This document shows, piece by piece, positions 10,412-19,063 of a stretch of 64,000 nucleotides of DNA (position 1 is its first letter; each line of letters opens with the position of its first letter). The position numbers and the translations under genes were made by a program. The notes under the pieces were generated by a model. That model saw nothing but the letters and a program-made list of their open reading frames with translations. It was not told the DNA's origin and searched no databases. Source of the stretch: Actinomycetospora endophytica (GTDB lineage Bacteria; Actinomycetota; Actinomycetes; Mycobacteriales; Pseudonocardiaceae); NCBI RefSeq assembly GCF_021026375.1, contig NZ_JAJNDB010000001.1, positions 186,001-250,000 on the forward strand. The letters run 5' to 3'.

Positions 10412-10837
10412 GTGTCTCTCCAGCGCCGCACCGACACCTCAGGTCAGGTGACCGGACCCATCAGGCCCCGGAACCGGGCCGGGCACGTGCAGGGCAAGGG
10501 CCCGGGAGTCCAGGCCATGCGGCGGGACCTCCTGGACGGCGAGCAGATCTACGGAATCTTCGGCGACCGACGGGGCGCCACTCCCCTCGTCGGAATCACC
10601 AACCGCCGCGTTCTGCTGGTGGACGCGGCGTACGACGAGGACCGCGTGGCACTGACCTCGGTGCCATTACGGCAGATCACCAGTTGCTCCTACATCACCG
10701 CATCCGGCACGGCGATCACCGAGTCGACGGTGGTCGGGATCAAGGTGGGGCGCAACATGTTCGAGGTCAGCTGCAACTCCCCCGAGGAGGCGCAAGAAGT
10801 CCACGGCTTGATCATGTGGCATCTGATCGGCCTGTAG
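10412..10837 (+). CDS. Bacterial PH-domain-like protein
   Basis: 141-residue protein whose C-terminal two thirds resemble a bacterial pleckstrin-homology-like domain: LLDGEQIYGIFGDRRG, then GITNRRVLLVDA, a strand with ITSCSYITASGT and a final helix SPEEAQEVHGLIMWHL. Such domains often act as membrane or protein docking modules in stress or envelope proteins. The GTG start at 10412 is preceded by GGAGGAGG, which decides it against the longer open frame. No membrane segment is visible. It has no clear operon partners. Confidence 0.65.
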   Translation: MSLQRRTDTSGQVTGPIRPRNRAGHVQGKGPGVQAMRRDLLDGEQIYGIFGDRRGATPLVGITNRRVLLVDAAYDEDRVALTSVPLRQITSCSYITASGTAITESTVVGIKVGRNMFEVSCNSPEEAQEVHGLIMWHLIGL

Positions 10838-10919
10838 CCCGATCGCAGAGCCCACTCGAGCATCGGGCGCATTCCACTCAGCGTCGGCCTTTCCGATGCC
10901 GCTGCGGCACGATGGGCTG

Positions 10920-13820
10920 ATGGGGAGCGCAGACAGCGGGTCGGTGCGCTTCCTGGACCTCGGCGCACTGATGGTCGAGGTCGACGGACACCTCCGCACT
11001 CCGGGTGGTCGCCGCCCGGCCGCCGCCCTGGCCGTCCTGCTGATCCACGCGAACCGCCCGGTGTCCGTCGACACCCTGAGCGATGCAATCTGGGACGATG
11101 GCCGACCGCGCGCGGTGTCGACGCTCGAGTCGCATCTGTGGCGCCTGCGCCAGGTGCTCGAGCCGGGCCGAGAACCCGGGGAACCGTGGTCGCTCCTCGT
11201 CACCGACCCCGGCGGCTACCGACTGAGTGTCGCGGTGGAGCAGGTGGACTCGTCGCGGTTCGCCGCTCTCGTCGAGGAGGCCGGGAGCCTGCTCGGGCGA
11301 GGGCAGCCCGACCGGGCGCTGCAGCGGTGTGAGTCGGCGCGCGCCCTGTGGCGAGGCCGCCCGCTCGCGCCGGTGGCCGACCAACCGTGGGCGGCGCCCA
11401 CCGTGGCGCGACTGGAGGAGCTGCGCGCTCAGCTCGCGGAGCGACACGTCGACGCGCTGCTCGACCTGGGAGACCCTCAGCGGGCTCTGCTCGAGCTCGA
11501 GCCGGCGCTCGGCGAGCATCCGCTGCGCGAGCACCTGTGGGCGCGGCGCATGCTCGCGGCATTCCGCGCCGGACGCGTCGACGACGCCCTCGCCACCTAC
11601 CACCGGGCCCGGTCGCTGCTCGTCGCCGAGCTCGGCACCGAGCCCACCGACGAGCTCCGCGACCTGCACCGCCGCATGCTCGCGGACGACCCGTCGCTGC
11701 GATCGGTGACGGCCGCCGGACCCACGAATCGGAGCGCACCGGAGCTCGACCTGCCGCGGTGGTCGAGCCGGCTGGTCGGGCGGGACCGCGAGCTCGAGCG
11801 GTTGACGTCGCTCGTCGGCCGATCGTCGCTGGTGACGGTCCACGGCCCGGCCGGAGTGGGGAAGACGCGGCTGGCGGTCGAGGCTGCCCACCGGGTCGCC
11901 GACGCCTTCGCAGACGGCGTGTGGTTCGTCGACCTCGTCGGGGCCCGCGACGGCGACCAGGTCCTCGACGCGATCACCACGGCGCTGTCGCTGGCGGCGC
12001 CGGCCACCGGTTCGCCGTCGGACGCACTGCACGCGTTCCTGCGTGATCGGCGCGGCCTGCTGCTGCTCGACGACTGCGAGCACGTCCTGACCGCGGTGGC
12101 TTCCCTCGTCGAACCGCTGGTCCGCGACGCCCCGGGCCTCGGGCTGGTGGTCACCAGCCGCGAGCGGCTCGACCTCGAGGACGAGACCGCTATGGAGCTG
12201 CCGCCCCTGGTGGTCCCCGACGAGGACGACGCCGGCGGCTCCGCGCTCGATCTGTTCCTGGACCGCTGGGAGGCCGTGACCGGGCCGACGGACCCGGACG
12301 ATCTCGACGAGGCCCGCCGGGTCTGCCGGGCGGTTGAGGGCGTGCCCCTCGCCCTCGAGCTCGCGGCGGCCCGCGCCGCGACCTTCACCCTCGCCGAGAT
12401 CGCCGAGCAGACCGAACAGGACCCGGGCACCCTCTCCGCCCTCGGGCGCCACCGGCACGGAGCCCGACCCGGCGTGTACGCCGCGGTGGAGCGCAGCCAC
12501 CGGTTGCTCGACGACGACGCGCGGCTCCTGCACCGTCGTCTCGCGGTGCTGCCGGGACCGTTCACCGTCGCGGCCGCGGCCGCGGCCGCCGGGATCGCGC
12601 CCGTCGTCGCCGCCGACCTGCTGGCCGACCTGACCCACCGTTCGATGGTCGTCGCCCGCGGCCCGGCGGGCCCGGGCCGCCCGTCGAGGTTCTCGCAGCT
12701 GACCATCGTGCGAGCCCATGCCGCCCGGGCACTGGACGACGCCGGGGAGAAGGCCGCGGCCCAGGATCGACGGGACGCCTGGATCGAACGCCTGGCCACC
12801 GAGGGCCGGCCTCGCCTGGGGACGCCCGAGGAGCTCGCCCGCTCGCGGGCACTCGCCGACGACGCCGCAGCGCTGCGCAGCGCGCTGCAGCACACCCTGA
12901 TCGAGGACCCGTCACCACGCGGCCCGGAGATCATCGCCGGCCTGGGGGCGCTGTTCTGGTTCCAGCACGACGCGACGCTCGAGGGCACGCGGTGGGTCGA
13001 GATCGCCCACACGCTGTGCGCCACCGACCCGGACGACGTCGCGCCGGTCACGGCGTTGCGGGTGTCGATCGGCTCGGCGACGGCGCAGGCGTTCGCGGGA
13101 CGTCTCGACCTCGCCGCACCGCTGTGCGACGGCGCGCTCCGGGACGTCGCGAGGGTTCGTCTCGACCCCGACCAGGAGCTGCTGAGCGGTGACGCCCTCG
13201 TCGTGCTGTCGACGTCCCTCGGTTTCGCGGGCGAGCCGGAGCGGGCCGCCGTTGCCCTCGGTGCCGCCGCCGACATCGTGCGGCGCACCTCGGACCCCAC
13301 GCTCACGCTGGTCCACCGCGTCCGCACCCGCATGGCCGAGCTGGGCCGCAGCGCTCCGGGTGAGGTCCTCGCCGCCCTCGCGGAGGTCTATCGCGAGGCG
13401 TCGTCCGTCGACAACTGGTTCGGCGCCTGGCTGGCGAGCGCGATCGCGCACATGGCCGCGCTGGCCATCGAGGACGCGCACACGGCCCTGCAGTGGTCGG
13501 ACGCCTGCCTGGCCGTCGTCGACCGCACCGGCCGTCGCCAGGCCCCGCTGCAGCTGGAACTGCGGGCCAACACCCTGGCCCAGCTGGGGCGCTACCCCGA
13601 GGCACTGCGCGTCTACGGGGCCGCGATGGCACAGAACGACCGCGCCGGCCTGCCCTGGCCCACCGCCGTCGGCACCGATGTCCTCCTCGAGCGCACCCGT
13701 GCCGCGGTCCCGTCGCACTCGGCGGAACGCATCGGGCGCGGCGTCGCCCGGCTCACGGTCGCGGACTTCCGGACGCCCGCGGTCGCCGACGGCCGGTGGG
13801 AACGACCGGAGCACGCCTGA
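10920..13820 (+). CDS. SARP/AfsR-type regulator with NB-ARC ATPase and TPR-like region
   Basis: 966-residue (or 974 from an ATG at 10896) transcriptional activator. Order: OmpR-type winged helix (about residues 8-95; RRPAAALAVLLIHANRPVSV, then STLESHLWRLRQVLEP), bacterial transcriptional activation domain (about 100-250), NB-ARC-like ATPase (about 265-560; Walker A GPAGVGKT, Walker B LLLLDDCEHVL), and an Ala-rich helical-repeat C-terminus. SARPs of this large type switch on secondary-metabolite or stress genes. The following gene is a tautomerase 114 bases on; no biosynthetic cluster is visible, so the target is unknown. Neither possible start has a strong Shine-Dalgarno. Confidence 0.9.
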   Translation: MGSADSGSVRFLDLGALMVEVDGHLRTPGGRRPAAALAVLLIHANRPVSVDTLSDAIWDDGRPRAVSTLESHLWRLRQVLEPGREPGEPWSLLVTDPGGYRLSVAVEQVDSSRFAALVEEAGSLLGRGQPDRALQRCESARALWRGRPLAPVADQPWAAPTVARLEELRAQLAERHVDALLDLGDPQRALLELEPALGEHPLREHLWARRMLAAFRAGRVDDALATYHRARSLLVAELGTEPTDELRDLHRRMLADDPSLRSVTAAGPTNRSAPELDLPRWSSRLVGRDRELERLTSLVGRSSLVTVHGPAGVGKTRLAVEAAHRVADAFADGVWFVDLVGARDGDQVLDAITTALSLAAPATGSPSDALHAFLRDRRGLLLLDDCEHVLTAVASLVEPLVRDAPGLGLVVTSRERLDLEDETAMELPPLVVPDEDDAGGSALDLFLDRWEAVTGPTDPDDLDEARRVCRAVEGVPLALELAAARAATFTLAEIAEQTEQDPGTLSALGRHRHGARPGVYAAVERSHRLLDDDARLLHRRLAVLPGPFTVAAAAAAAGIAPVVAADLLADLTHRSMVVARGPAGPGRPSRFSQLTIVRAHAARALDDAGEKAAAQDRRDAWIERLATEGRPRLGTPEELARSRALADDAAALRSALQHTLIEDPSPRGPEIIAGLGALFWFQHDATLEGTRWVEIAHTLCATDPDDVAPVTALRVSIGSATAQAFAGRLDLAAPLCDGALRDVARVRLDPDQELLSGDALVVLSTSLGFAGEPERAAVALGAAADIVRRTSDPTLTLVHRVRTRMAELGRSAPGEVLAALAEVYREASSVDNWFGAWLASAIAHMAALAIEDAHTALQWSDACLAVVDRTGRRQAPLQLELRANTLAQLGRYPEALRVYGAAMAQNDRAGLPWPTAVGTDVLLERTRAAVPSHSAERIGRGVARLTVADFRTPAVADGRWERPEHA

Positions 13821-13934
13821 GGACCGTCGGCGCCGTCTTGGAGCCGACCTGGCGCGCCGTTGGAGGCCCCCGGGACATCGTCGTCCCGACGCGGACCCCG
13901 CCCCTGGGGACCGCTCTCGACGGAAGGACATCCG

Positions 13935-14372
13935 ATGCCCGTCTACCAGGTCGTGACCAGCGGAGTGGAGCTCACCGAGGAGCAGCGGGACGCGCTCGCC
14001 ACCCGGTTCACCGATACCCACCACGAGGTCACCGGCGCACCCGACCCCTTCGTCCGGATCGTGTTCCAGCCGCTGCCGCTGGGCCTGATGTACACCGCAG
14101 GCCGCGTCGAGCCGTCGCTCATCCTGAGCGCCGGGTGCCGCGGAGGCCGATCCGAGCAGACCCGCCACGAGCTGATGACCAAGCTCTACGAGGTCATCCA
14201 GGACGTCGTCGGCCTACCGGCGGACCAGGTCGTCGTGGTCGTGAGCGACACCCCCTCCAGCTGGATCATCGAGGCCGGCATGGTGCTGCCCGAGCCGACC
14301 CACGACGCCGAGGCGCTGTGGATGAAGAAGCTCGACGAGATGTTCCCCGGCAAGTACCAGCAGTACGTCTGA
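13935..14372 (+). CDS. Tautomerase-superfamily protein, cis-CaaD-like
   Basis: 145-residue tautomerase-superfamily protein of the cis-3-chloroacrylic acid dehalogenase subgroup, which is about twice the length of 4-oxalocrotonate tautomerase. After Met removal the catalytic Pro1 is exposed (PVYQVV). His28, two Arg in CRGGR (cis-CaaD Arg70/Arg73) and the Glu of IIEAG (cis-CaaD Glu114) are kept, but the position of Tyr103 is Val. It could be a hydratase, dehalogenase or promiscuous tautomerase. The ATG has GGAAGG upstream. It stands convergent to the cupin gene, and no halo-acid pathway is seen nearby. Confidence 0.8.
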   Translation: MPVYQVVTSGVELTEEQRDALATRFTDTHHEVTGAPDPFVRIVFQPLPLGLMYTAGRVEPSLILSAGCRGGRSEQTRHELMTKLYEVIQDVVGLPADQVVVVVSDTPSSWIIEAGMVLPEPTHDAEALWMKKLDEMFPGKYQQYV

Positions 14373-14401
14373 CCGAGGGCATCGACGTCGGCGACCGGAG
14401 C

Positions 14402-14788
14402 TCAGGCGGTCCCGCCATCGGCCTCGAGGATCTCGCTGACGAACTCCGGGCTCTGGTGCAGGGCAAGGCTCTCGTACCGTCCGCCGCCGAGGGTGCGGAA
14501 CGTGTGCGGGGTGTCGGGCGGGATCACCAGGGTCTGGCCGGCGACGGCGACGAACCGCTCCGAGCCGAGGGTGAACATCGCCCGGCCCTGCCGGATCAGG
14601 ATGATCTCGGGATACGGGTGCTGGTGCAGGGGCGGTCCGACGTCCACGCGGGTCGTGCTCAGGTGGATGTAGGAGACCTCGACGCCGTAGGCGCTGCCCT
14701 CGAGTGTCGTCGACCAGTGCGGGGAGTCGCCGGCACCGCCGGGAGCGGTGATGACGTGCGGCTCCGGAGCGTTCGTCGGTGCGGCCAC
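14402..14788 (-). CDS. Cupin-domain protein
   Basis: 128-residue single-domain cupin. Cupin motif 1 is visible as PPLHQHPYPEIILIRQG (two His and the Glu) and motif 2 as PPDTPHTFRTLG (His). These would bind a metal. It lies 25 bases downstream of the SnoaL-like gene on the same strand and is probably co-transcribed with it. The substrate is unknown. Small cupins next to NTF2-like proteins are often cyclases or isomerases, but that is only a suggestion. Confidence 0.85.
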   Translation of the reverse strand: MAAPTNAPEPHVITAPGGAGDSPHWSTTLEGSAYGVEVSYIHLSTTRVDVGPPLHQHPYPEIILIRQGRAMFTLGSERFVAVAGQTLVIPPDTPHTFRTLGGGRYESLALHQSPEFVSEILEADGGTA

Positions 14789-14813
14789 GGCGGCTACCTC
14801 GTCTCGGCGCGGA

Positions 14814-15197
14814 TCAGACCTCGGTGGCGGCGAGGCCGTGGTCGAGGCGGATCGGGGCGAGGGACGAGGGCGACATGAACGCGGTGTTCACCGTGATCAC
14901 CCCGTCGACCACGACGAACGTGTTCGTCCCGACCAGATCGGGTCCGTCGTCGCGGGTGGCTCGCCATGAGACGAACACGACCTCACCCAGCTCGAACACC
15001 TCCATCGCGGGGTCCAGACCCGCCGCGGCGTCCAACGTCGCGGCGTGGACTGCACGGATGTAGTCGTGCCCGCGACCGATCCGGTCCGAGTCGGCGAGCA
15101 CGGCATCCGCGGCGTACCCGGCCACGATCGCGTCGAGATCGCGATCGCGGACCGCGGCCACGTGCTCGTCGAAGACCCGCCTGACGCTCCTGGTCAT
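14814..15197 (-). CDS. SnoaL/NTF2-like protein (ketosteroid-isomerase-type fold)
   Basis: 127-residue NTF2-like protein: VRRVFDEHVAAVRDRDLDAI, then YAADAVLADSDRIGRGHDYI, and the strands VFVSWRATRDDG and GTNTFVVVDGVIT. The ATG at 15197 has GAGAGGGG upstream; the open frame extends further but into the LysR promoter. It is first of a likely two-gene unit with the cupin and is divergent from the LysR gene, whose regulator may control the pair. Confidence 0.8.
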   Translation of the reverse strand: MTRSVRRVFDEHVAAVRDRDLDAIVAGYAADAVLADSDRIGRGHDYIRAVHAATLDAAAGLDPAMEVFELGEVVFVSWRATRDDGPDLVGTNTFVVVDGVITVNTAFMSPSSLAPIRLDHGLAATEV

Positions 15198-15276
15198 CTC
15201 GCGTGCCCCTCTCTCTCGTCCGATCCCGAGGCTAGGGTCATCGCTCATTCGACGGAAACGATGACTATTGATGATC

Positions 15277-15288
15277 GACATCGATGTC
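15277..15288. promoter_or_regulatory. 12-bp palindrome in the LysR / SnoaL divergent promoter
   Basis: GACATCGATGTC is a perfect palindrome 25 bases before the preferred LysR start and 80 bases before the divergent SnoaL-like gene. It is non-coding only if the 15313 start is right. Palindromes of this length occur by chance several times in 64 kb, so the placement is the main argument. Confidence 0.3.
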
Positions 15289-15312
15289 ATCGATGGCGCC
15301 GAGGAGCGGGTC

Positions 15313-16221
15313 ATGCGGTTGACCGGGGTCGATCTCAATCTGCTGGTGGCGTTCGACGCGCTGATGTCCGAGCGCAGCGTGAGCCGAGCCGCCGATCGGC
15401 TGTCGATCGGCCAGCCCGCGATGAGCGCGACGCTCGGGCGCCTGCGGCGCGTCTTCGACGACCCGCTGCTCGTCCGGCAGGGCCGCGGACTCGTGCCCAC
15501 GCCGTTGGCGGAATCGCTGGCCGAGCCGATCCACGAGATCCTCTCGAGGATCGACGAGACGCTGTCGACCGCCCGCTCGGGATTCGACCCGACCACCGAT
15601 CGCCGGAGCTTTTCGGTGATGACCAGCGACTACGTCACGCTGGTGTTCCTGCGGCACCTGCTGACCCAGCTCGACGAGGAGGCGCCCCACATCCGGGTGC
15701 GCGTCCGGCCGGTCACCGCCGACTTCCGCGAACAGCTGCGCCGCAATCTGACCGACCTGATCATCGTCCCGGACGACGTCCTCGGTGACGGCCACGAGTT
15801 CCCCACCCGACCGCTGTTCAGCGATCGGTTCCTGTGCGCGGTGCATCGGGACAACCCGGACATCGGCGGGACGATCACCGTGGAGCAGTTCAGCGAACAG
15901 CCGTACCTGGCGTACAACGTCGGGCCCCTGCCGTCCCTGATCGAGCAGCAGCTCGACGCAGCCGGGATCACCCGCAACCTCGAAATCTCCACCGAGGCCT
16001 TCGTGCTGGCCCCCCACATCCTGCGCGGAACCCGACTGCTCACCGTCCTGCACCGACGTCTCGCCGAGGCGATGCCGGAGGACCTCGGCGTCCGGCTCCT
16101 CGAGCCCCCGATGCCGCTGAAGGGCGTCACCGAGGTCATGGCCTGGGCGCCGCGCCACGAGCACGATCCCGCCCACGCCTGGTTCCGGGAACAGCTCCTC
16201 CGACTCGCCGGACGGCTGTGA
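15313..16221 (+). CDS. LysR-family transcriptional regulator
   Basis: 302-residue LysR regulator of the NodD-like branch. The N-terminal HTH is DLNLLVAFDALMSERSVSRA with IGQPAMSATLGRLRRVF, followed by a type-2 periplasmic-binding-like effector domain (about residues 90-298; SFSVMTSDYVTLVFL). The ATG at 15313 is chosen because GAGGAG stands six bases before it and it gives the normal family length; in-frame ATGs at 15268 and 15271 would add about 15 residues with no Shine-Dalgarno. It is divergent from the SnoaL-cupin pair, its most likely target. Confidence 0.92.
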   Translation: MRLTGVDLNLLVAFDALMSERSVSRAADRLSIGQPAMSATLGRLRRVFDDPLLVRQGRGLVPTPLAESLAEPIHEILSRIDETLSTARSGFDPTTDRRSFSVMTSDYVTLVFLRHLLTQLDEEAPHIRVRVRPVTADFREQLRRNLTDLIIVPDDVLGDGHEFPTRPLFSDRFLCAVHRDNPDIGGTITVEQFSEQPYLAYNVGPLPSLIEQQLDAAGITRNLEISTEAFVLAPHILRGTRLLTVLHRRLAEAMPEDLGVRLLEPPMPLKGVTEVMAWAPRHEHDPAHAWFREQLLRLAGRL

Positions 16222-16769
16222 AGGCGTCTCGGCCACGGCCCCTCTCCGACCGCTCGCACGGCGCGGCGGCCATGCAGGTACAGGGAACCGGAAGCCTGTG
16301 CCTCGCCCGTCGCCGGCACGGGCCCCGAGATCGGTCGCCCCGCACCCGTTCGCAGAGGGCTCCGTGGTGGGAGACGTCGCGCGGGTCGGCGCCCGGGCCG
16401 TTGCGGCGACCACTGAGTCCCGGTGATCATGCGATCCCCGTGAGGATGACGCTGAGCCAATCTTCGGGTTTCGGGTTTCGGATATTCATAACGCTGGGCG
16501 GATACATCGTAAGACCCAAACCCCGTCGATCCGTCACGATCAGCACATCGGCACCACCCGCCCGTCCCCGACGAATGTGCCGTACAACCAGCTGATCATT
16601 TCCACACGATTTCCTGCATGGTCAGCGACACGACACGGCGCGGTTCTCGACTTCCTTGCCGATCGCAATCCCGGATGCGACCCTCGATCCGGCCCGGGTC
16701 GAGCGCTTTCAGATACGTATCTGGGCGAGCTTCTGACCAGCGGCAGAATTCTGGGTCGAGGGGGTTCGG
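16222..16769. other. 548-base non-coding stretch with an AT-richer patch
   Basis: No supported gene. Around 16455-16525 the base composition drops and TTCGGGT occurs in tandem (near 16463-16480), with AAACCC-type complements near 16517. This patch and the rest probably hold the promoter and leader of the exporter operon that follows. I cannot name a regulator. Confidence 0.4.
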
Positions 16770-18335
16770 TTGCCGGCCATTTCATCGGGCTCATCACGCC
16801 GCCGGTCGCTCTGGCTCATCAACGGGGCGGTCCTCCTGATTGTCGTCGTACTGGCCGGAGGTACCGCCTACCTGCTGACGGCGGGGTCACGGAACTCGAC
16901 CGCGAACCTCCGCACGACAGTTCTCGGTCACGGTCCGGTATCGCGAACGGTCACGGCCACCGGCAGCGTGACGAGTGGGACGAGTTCGACGTTGGATTTC
17001 GACACGGCCGGGAAAATCGCGAAGGTCGACGTCGGGCTCGGCGACCACGTCACGAAGGGGCAGGTCCTGGCCGAGCTCGACGACGAGTCCGCGAGCGCGA
17101 ACCTGAATGCCGCCGAGGCCCAGATCCGCGCCGCCGAGGCCCAGCGGACCTCGGCCCAGGCATCGCTCGACGCCGCCTATGCCGCCCAGGCCCAGGCCCA
17201 GCGCAGCTCCGCCACTCCGACCCCCACCCCGACCCCCACCAAGACGCCGGCACCGGCGGCTCCCACGAGTGCTGCGCTCCCGGTCGCTGCCGCCCCGGTG
17301 AGTGCCGCGGCACCCACGGGCACCACAACGAGGGCGGCCGGCACCAGCGCCGCGGCCCCGACCACGGCAGCGGGCACCACCGGCGCCACGACACCGCAGC
17401 AGCTCGCCGCGAACATCGACTCGGCCCGGGCGCAGGTCCGGTCGGCGCAGGCGACGCTCGCCCAGGACAGGGCGACCCAGGTCCAGGATCAGCAGGCGCT
17501 CGACGACCTCCAGCTGATCGCACCCCAGGACGGGACCGTGACCAGCCTGGACGCCCAGGTCGGTCAGATGGTCGGCGCGCAGGGCACCGTCATCAGCTCC
17601 ACCGCGGCCGGCAACCCGACCGGAGGCACGCTGCCGAGCGGGAGCGCGACCTCCAACGGCGGCACCGGCGCCGGCTCCAGCACCAGCGGGACGAGCACCC
17701 AGACCGGCACCGGCGGCACGTCGGGCGCCGCCTCGTCGCAGGGGAACACCGTCACGTCGGGCGCCTCGGCCCCGGCGGTGATGACCGTCGTCGATCTCAA
17801 CGGCCTGCAGGTCAGGGCCAACGTCCCGGAGCTCAACATCGGGTCGGTCGCCAGCGGGCAGCACGCCGACGTCGCCGTCAACGCGCTGCCCGGACAGACC
17901 CTGCCGGGCATCGTCGTCACCGTTGACGCGCTCCCGGGGTCGGGCACCTCGGTCCAGTACGGCACGTCGGTGTCGCTACCCCAGACGCCACCCGGCCTGC
18001 GGGCGGGGATGTCGGCCAATGTCACGATCACCACCCAGTCGGTGCCGAACGCGGCCTTCCTGCCCTCGGTGGCCGTCCGGAGCTCCGGCCCGGGCGCCGC
18101 GACGGGCACGGTCACGGTGCTCACGGGCCCCGACCAGCACACCGAGAACCGGACGGTCGGGCTCGGCCTGAGCTCCAACACCGTCACCCAGATCACCTCC
18201 GGCCTCGCTCCCACCGACCGGGTGGTCCTGCCCTCGGCGACCGCGGCCCCGGCCGGACCCGGCGGCGGTGGTGGCGGCGGGGCCGGCGGTGGCGGTGGTG
18301 CCGGAGGTGGCGGCGGCGGAGGCGGCGTCCGATGA
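16770..18335 (+). CDS. Membrane-fusion (HlyD/MacA-type) subunit of ABC exporter
   Basis: 521-residue periplasmic-adaptor-type protein with one N-terminal membrane segment (about residues 16-36). The biotinyl-lipoyl half motifs are split: GKIAKVDVGLGDHVTKGQVL and LIAPQDGTVTSLDAQVGQMV, around a coiled-coil hairpin rich in Ala/Gln/Ser. The hairpin is interrupted by a Pro/Thr/Ala linker (PTPTPTPTKTPAPAAP), a Gly/Ser/Thr insertion follows the lipoyl half, and the C-terminus is a poly-Gly tail. The TTG start has GAGGGG at eight bases. The stop overlaps the ATPase start (ATGA). With the next two genes it forms a MacAB-like exporter, working in a cell without a classical outer membrane. Confidence 0.88.
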   Translation: MPAISSGSSRRRSLWLINGAVLLIVVVLAGGTAYLLTAGSRNSTANLRTTVLGHGPVSRTVTATGSVTSGTSSTLDFDTAGKIAKVDVGLGDHVTKGQVLAELDDESASANLNAAEAQIRAAEAQRTSAQASLDAAYAAQAQAQRSSATPTPTPTPTKTPAPAAPTSAALPVAAAPVSAAAPTGTTTRAAGTSAAAPTTAAGTTGATTPQQLAANIDSARAQVRSAQATLAQDRATQVQDQQALDDLQLIAPQDGTVTSLDAQVGQMVGAQGTVISSTAAGNPTGGTLPSGSATSNGGTGAGSSTSGTSTQTGTGGTSGAASSQGNTVTSGASAPAVMTVVDLNGLQVRANVPELNIGSVASGQHADVAVNALPGQTLPGIVVTVDALPGSGTSVQYGTSVSLPQTPPGLRAGMSANVTITTQSVPNAAFLPSVAVRSSGPGAATGTVTVLTGPDQHTENRTVGLGLSSNTVTQITSGLAPTDRVVLPSATAAPAGPGGGGGGGAGGGGGAGGGGGGGGVR

Positions 18336-19063
18336 CCGGCCCCGGGCCGAGGCCCGAGCCCCCGGTGATCGACGTGCGGGCCCTGACCAAGGTCTACGGC
18401 GAGGGTGAGTACGCCGTTCGCGCCCTGCGCGGCGTGGACCTGGTCGTCGCGCGCGGCGAGTACGTCGCGGTGGTCGGTCAGTCCGGGTCGGGCAAGTCCA
18501 CGCTGCTCAACGTCCTGGGCTGCCTGGACACGCCCACGTCCGGCCGGTTCCGGCTGGAGGGCATGAACGTCGCCGACCTGAGCGACCGCCAGCAGTCGGT
18601 CCTGCGCAACCGGCAGATCGGGTTCGTGTTCCAGTCCTTCAACCTGATCCCGCGGACGACGGCCCTCGCCAACGTCGAGCTCCCGCTGATCTACGCCGGG
18701 GTGGGACGGCGGGTGCGGCGCGCGCGGGCGCGCGCGGCACTGACCCTGGTCGGCCTGGAGGACCGACAGAGCCATCGACCCAACGAGCTCTCCGGCGGTC
18801 AGCAGCAGCGGGTGGCCGTCGCACGGGCGCTCGTGGCATCCCCGGCCCTGCTGCTGGCCGACGAGCCCACCGGGAACCTCGACTCGGAGTCGACGGCGGA
18901 GCTGCTGGATCTGTTCGACGGCCTGCACGCCGCGGGCCGCACGATCGTCCTGATCACGCACGACAGTCAGGTCGCCGCACGGGCCGACCGGGTCGTGACG
19001 GTCACCGACGGACGGCTGACGGACCCGTCCCGGCCGGTGATGGCCGGCGAGCCCCGGGCATGA
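18332..19063 (+). CDS. MacB/LolD-type ABC transporter ATP-binding protein
   Basis: 243-residue ATPase. Walker A is GQSGSGKS, the Q-loop is in GFVFQSFNLIPRTTALANVE, the signature is LSGGQQQRVAVARAL, Walker B is LLLADEPTGNLDSES and the switch His is in VLITHD. The LolD/MacB/FtsE-like GCLDTPTSG stretch is present. It is coupled to its neighbours by ATGA overlaps on both sides, so it is produced together with the fusion protein and the permease. Substrates of such exporters include peptides, lipids and antibiotics; which applies here is unknown. Confidence 0.95.
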   Translation: MTGPGPRPEPPVIDVRALTKVYGEGEYAVRALRGVDLVVARGEYVAVVGQSGSGKSTLLNVLGCLDTPTSGRFRLEGMNVADLSDRQQSVLRNRQIGFVFQSFNLIPRTTALANVELPLIYAGVGRRVRRARARAALTLVGLEDRQSHRPNELSGGQQQRVAVARALVASPALLLADEPTGNLDSESTAELLDLFDGLHAAGRTIVLITHDSQVAARADRVVTVTDGRLTDPSRPVMAGEPRA

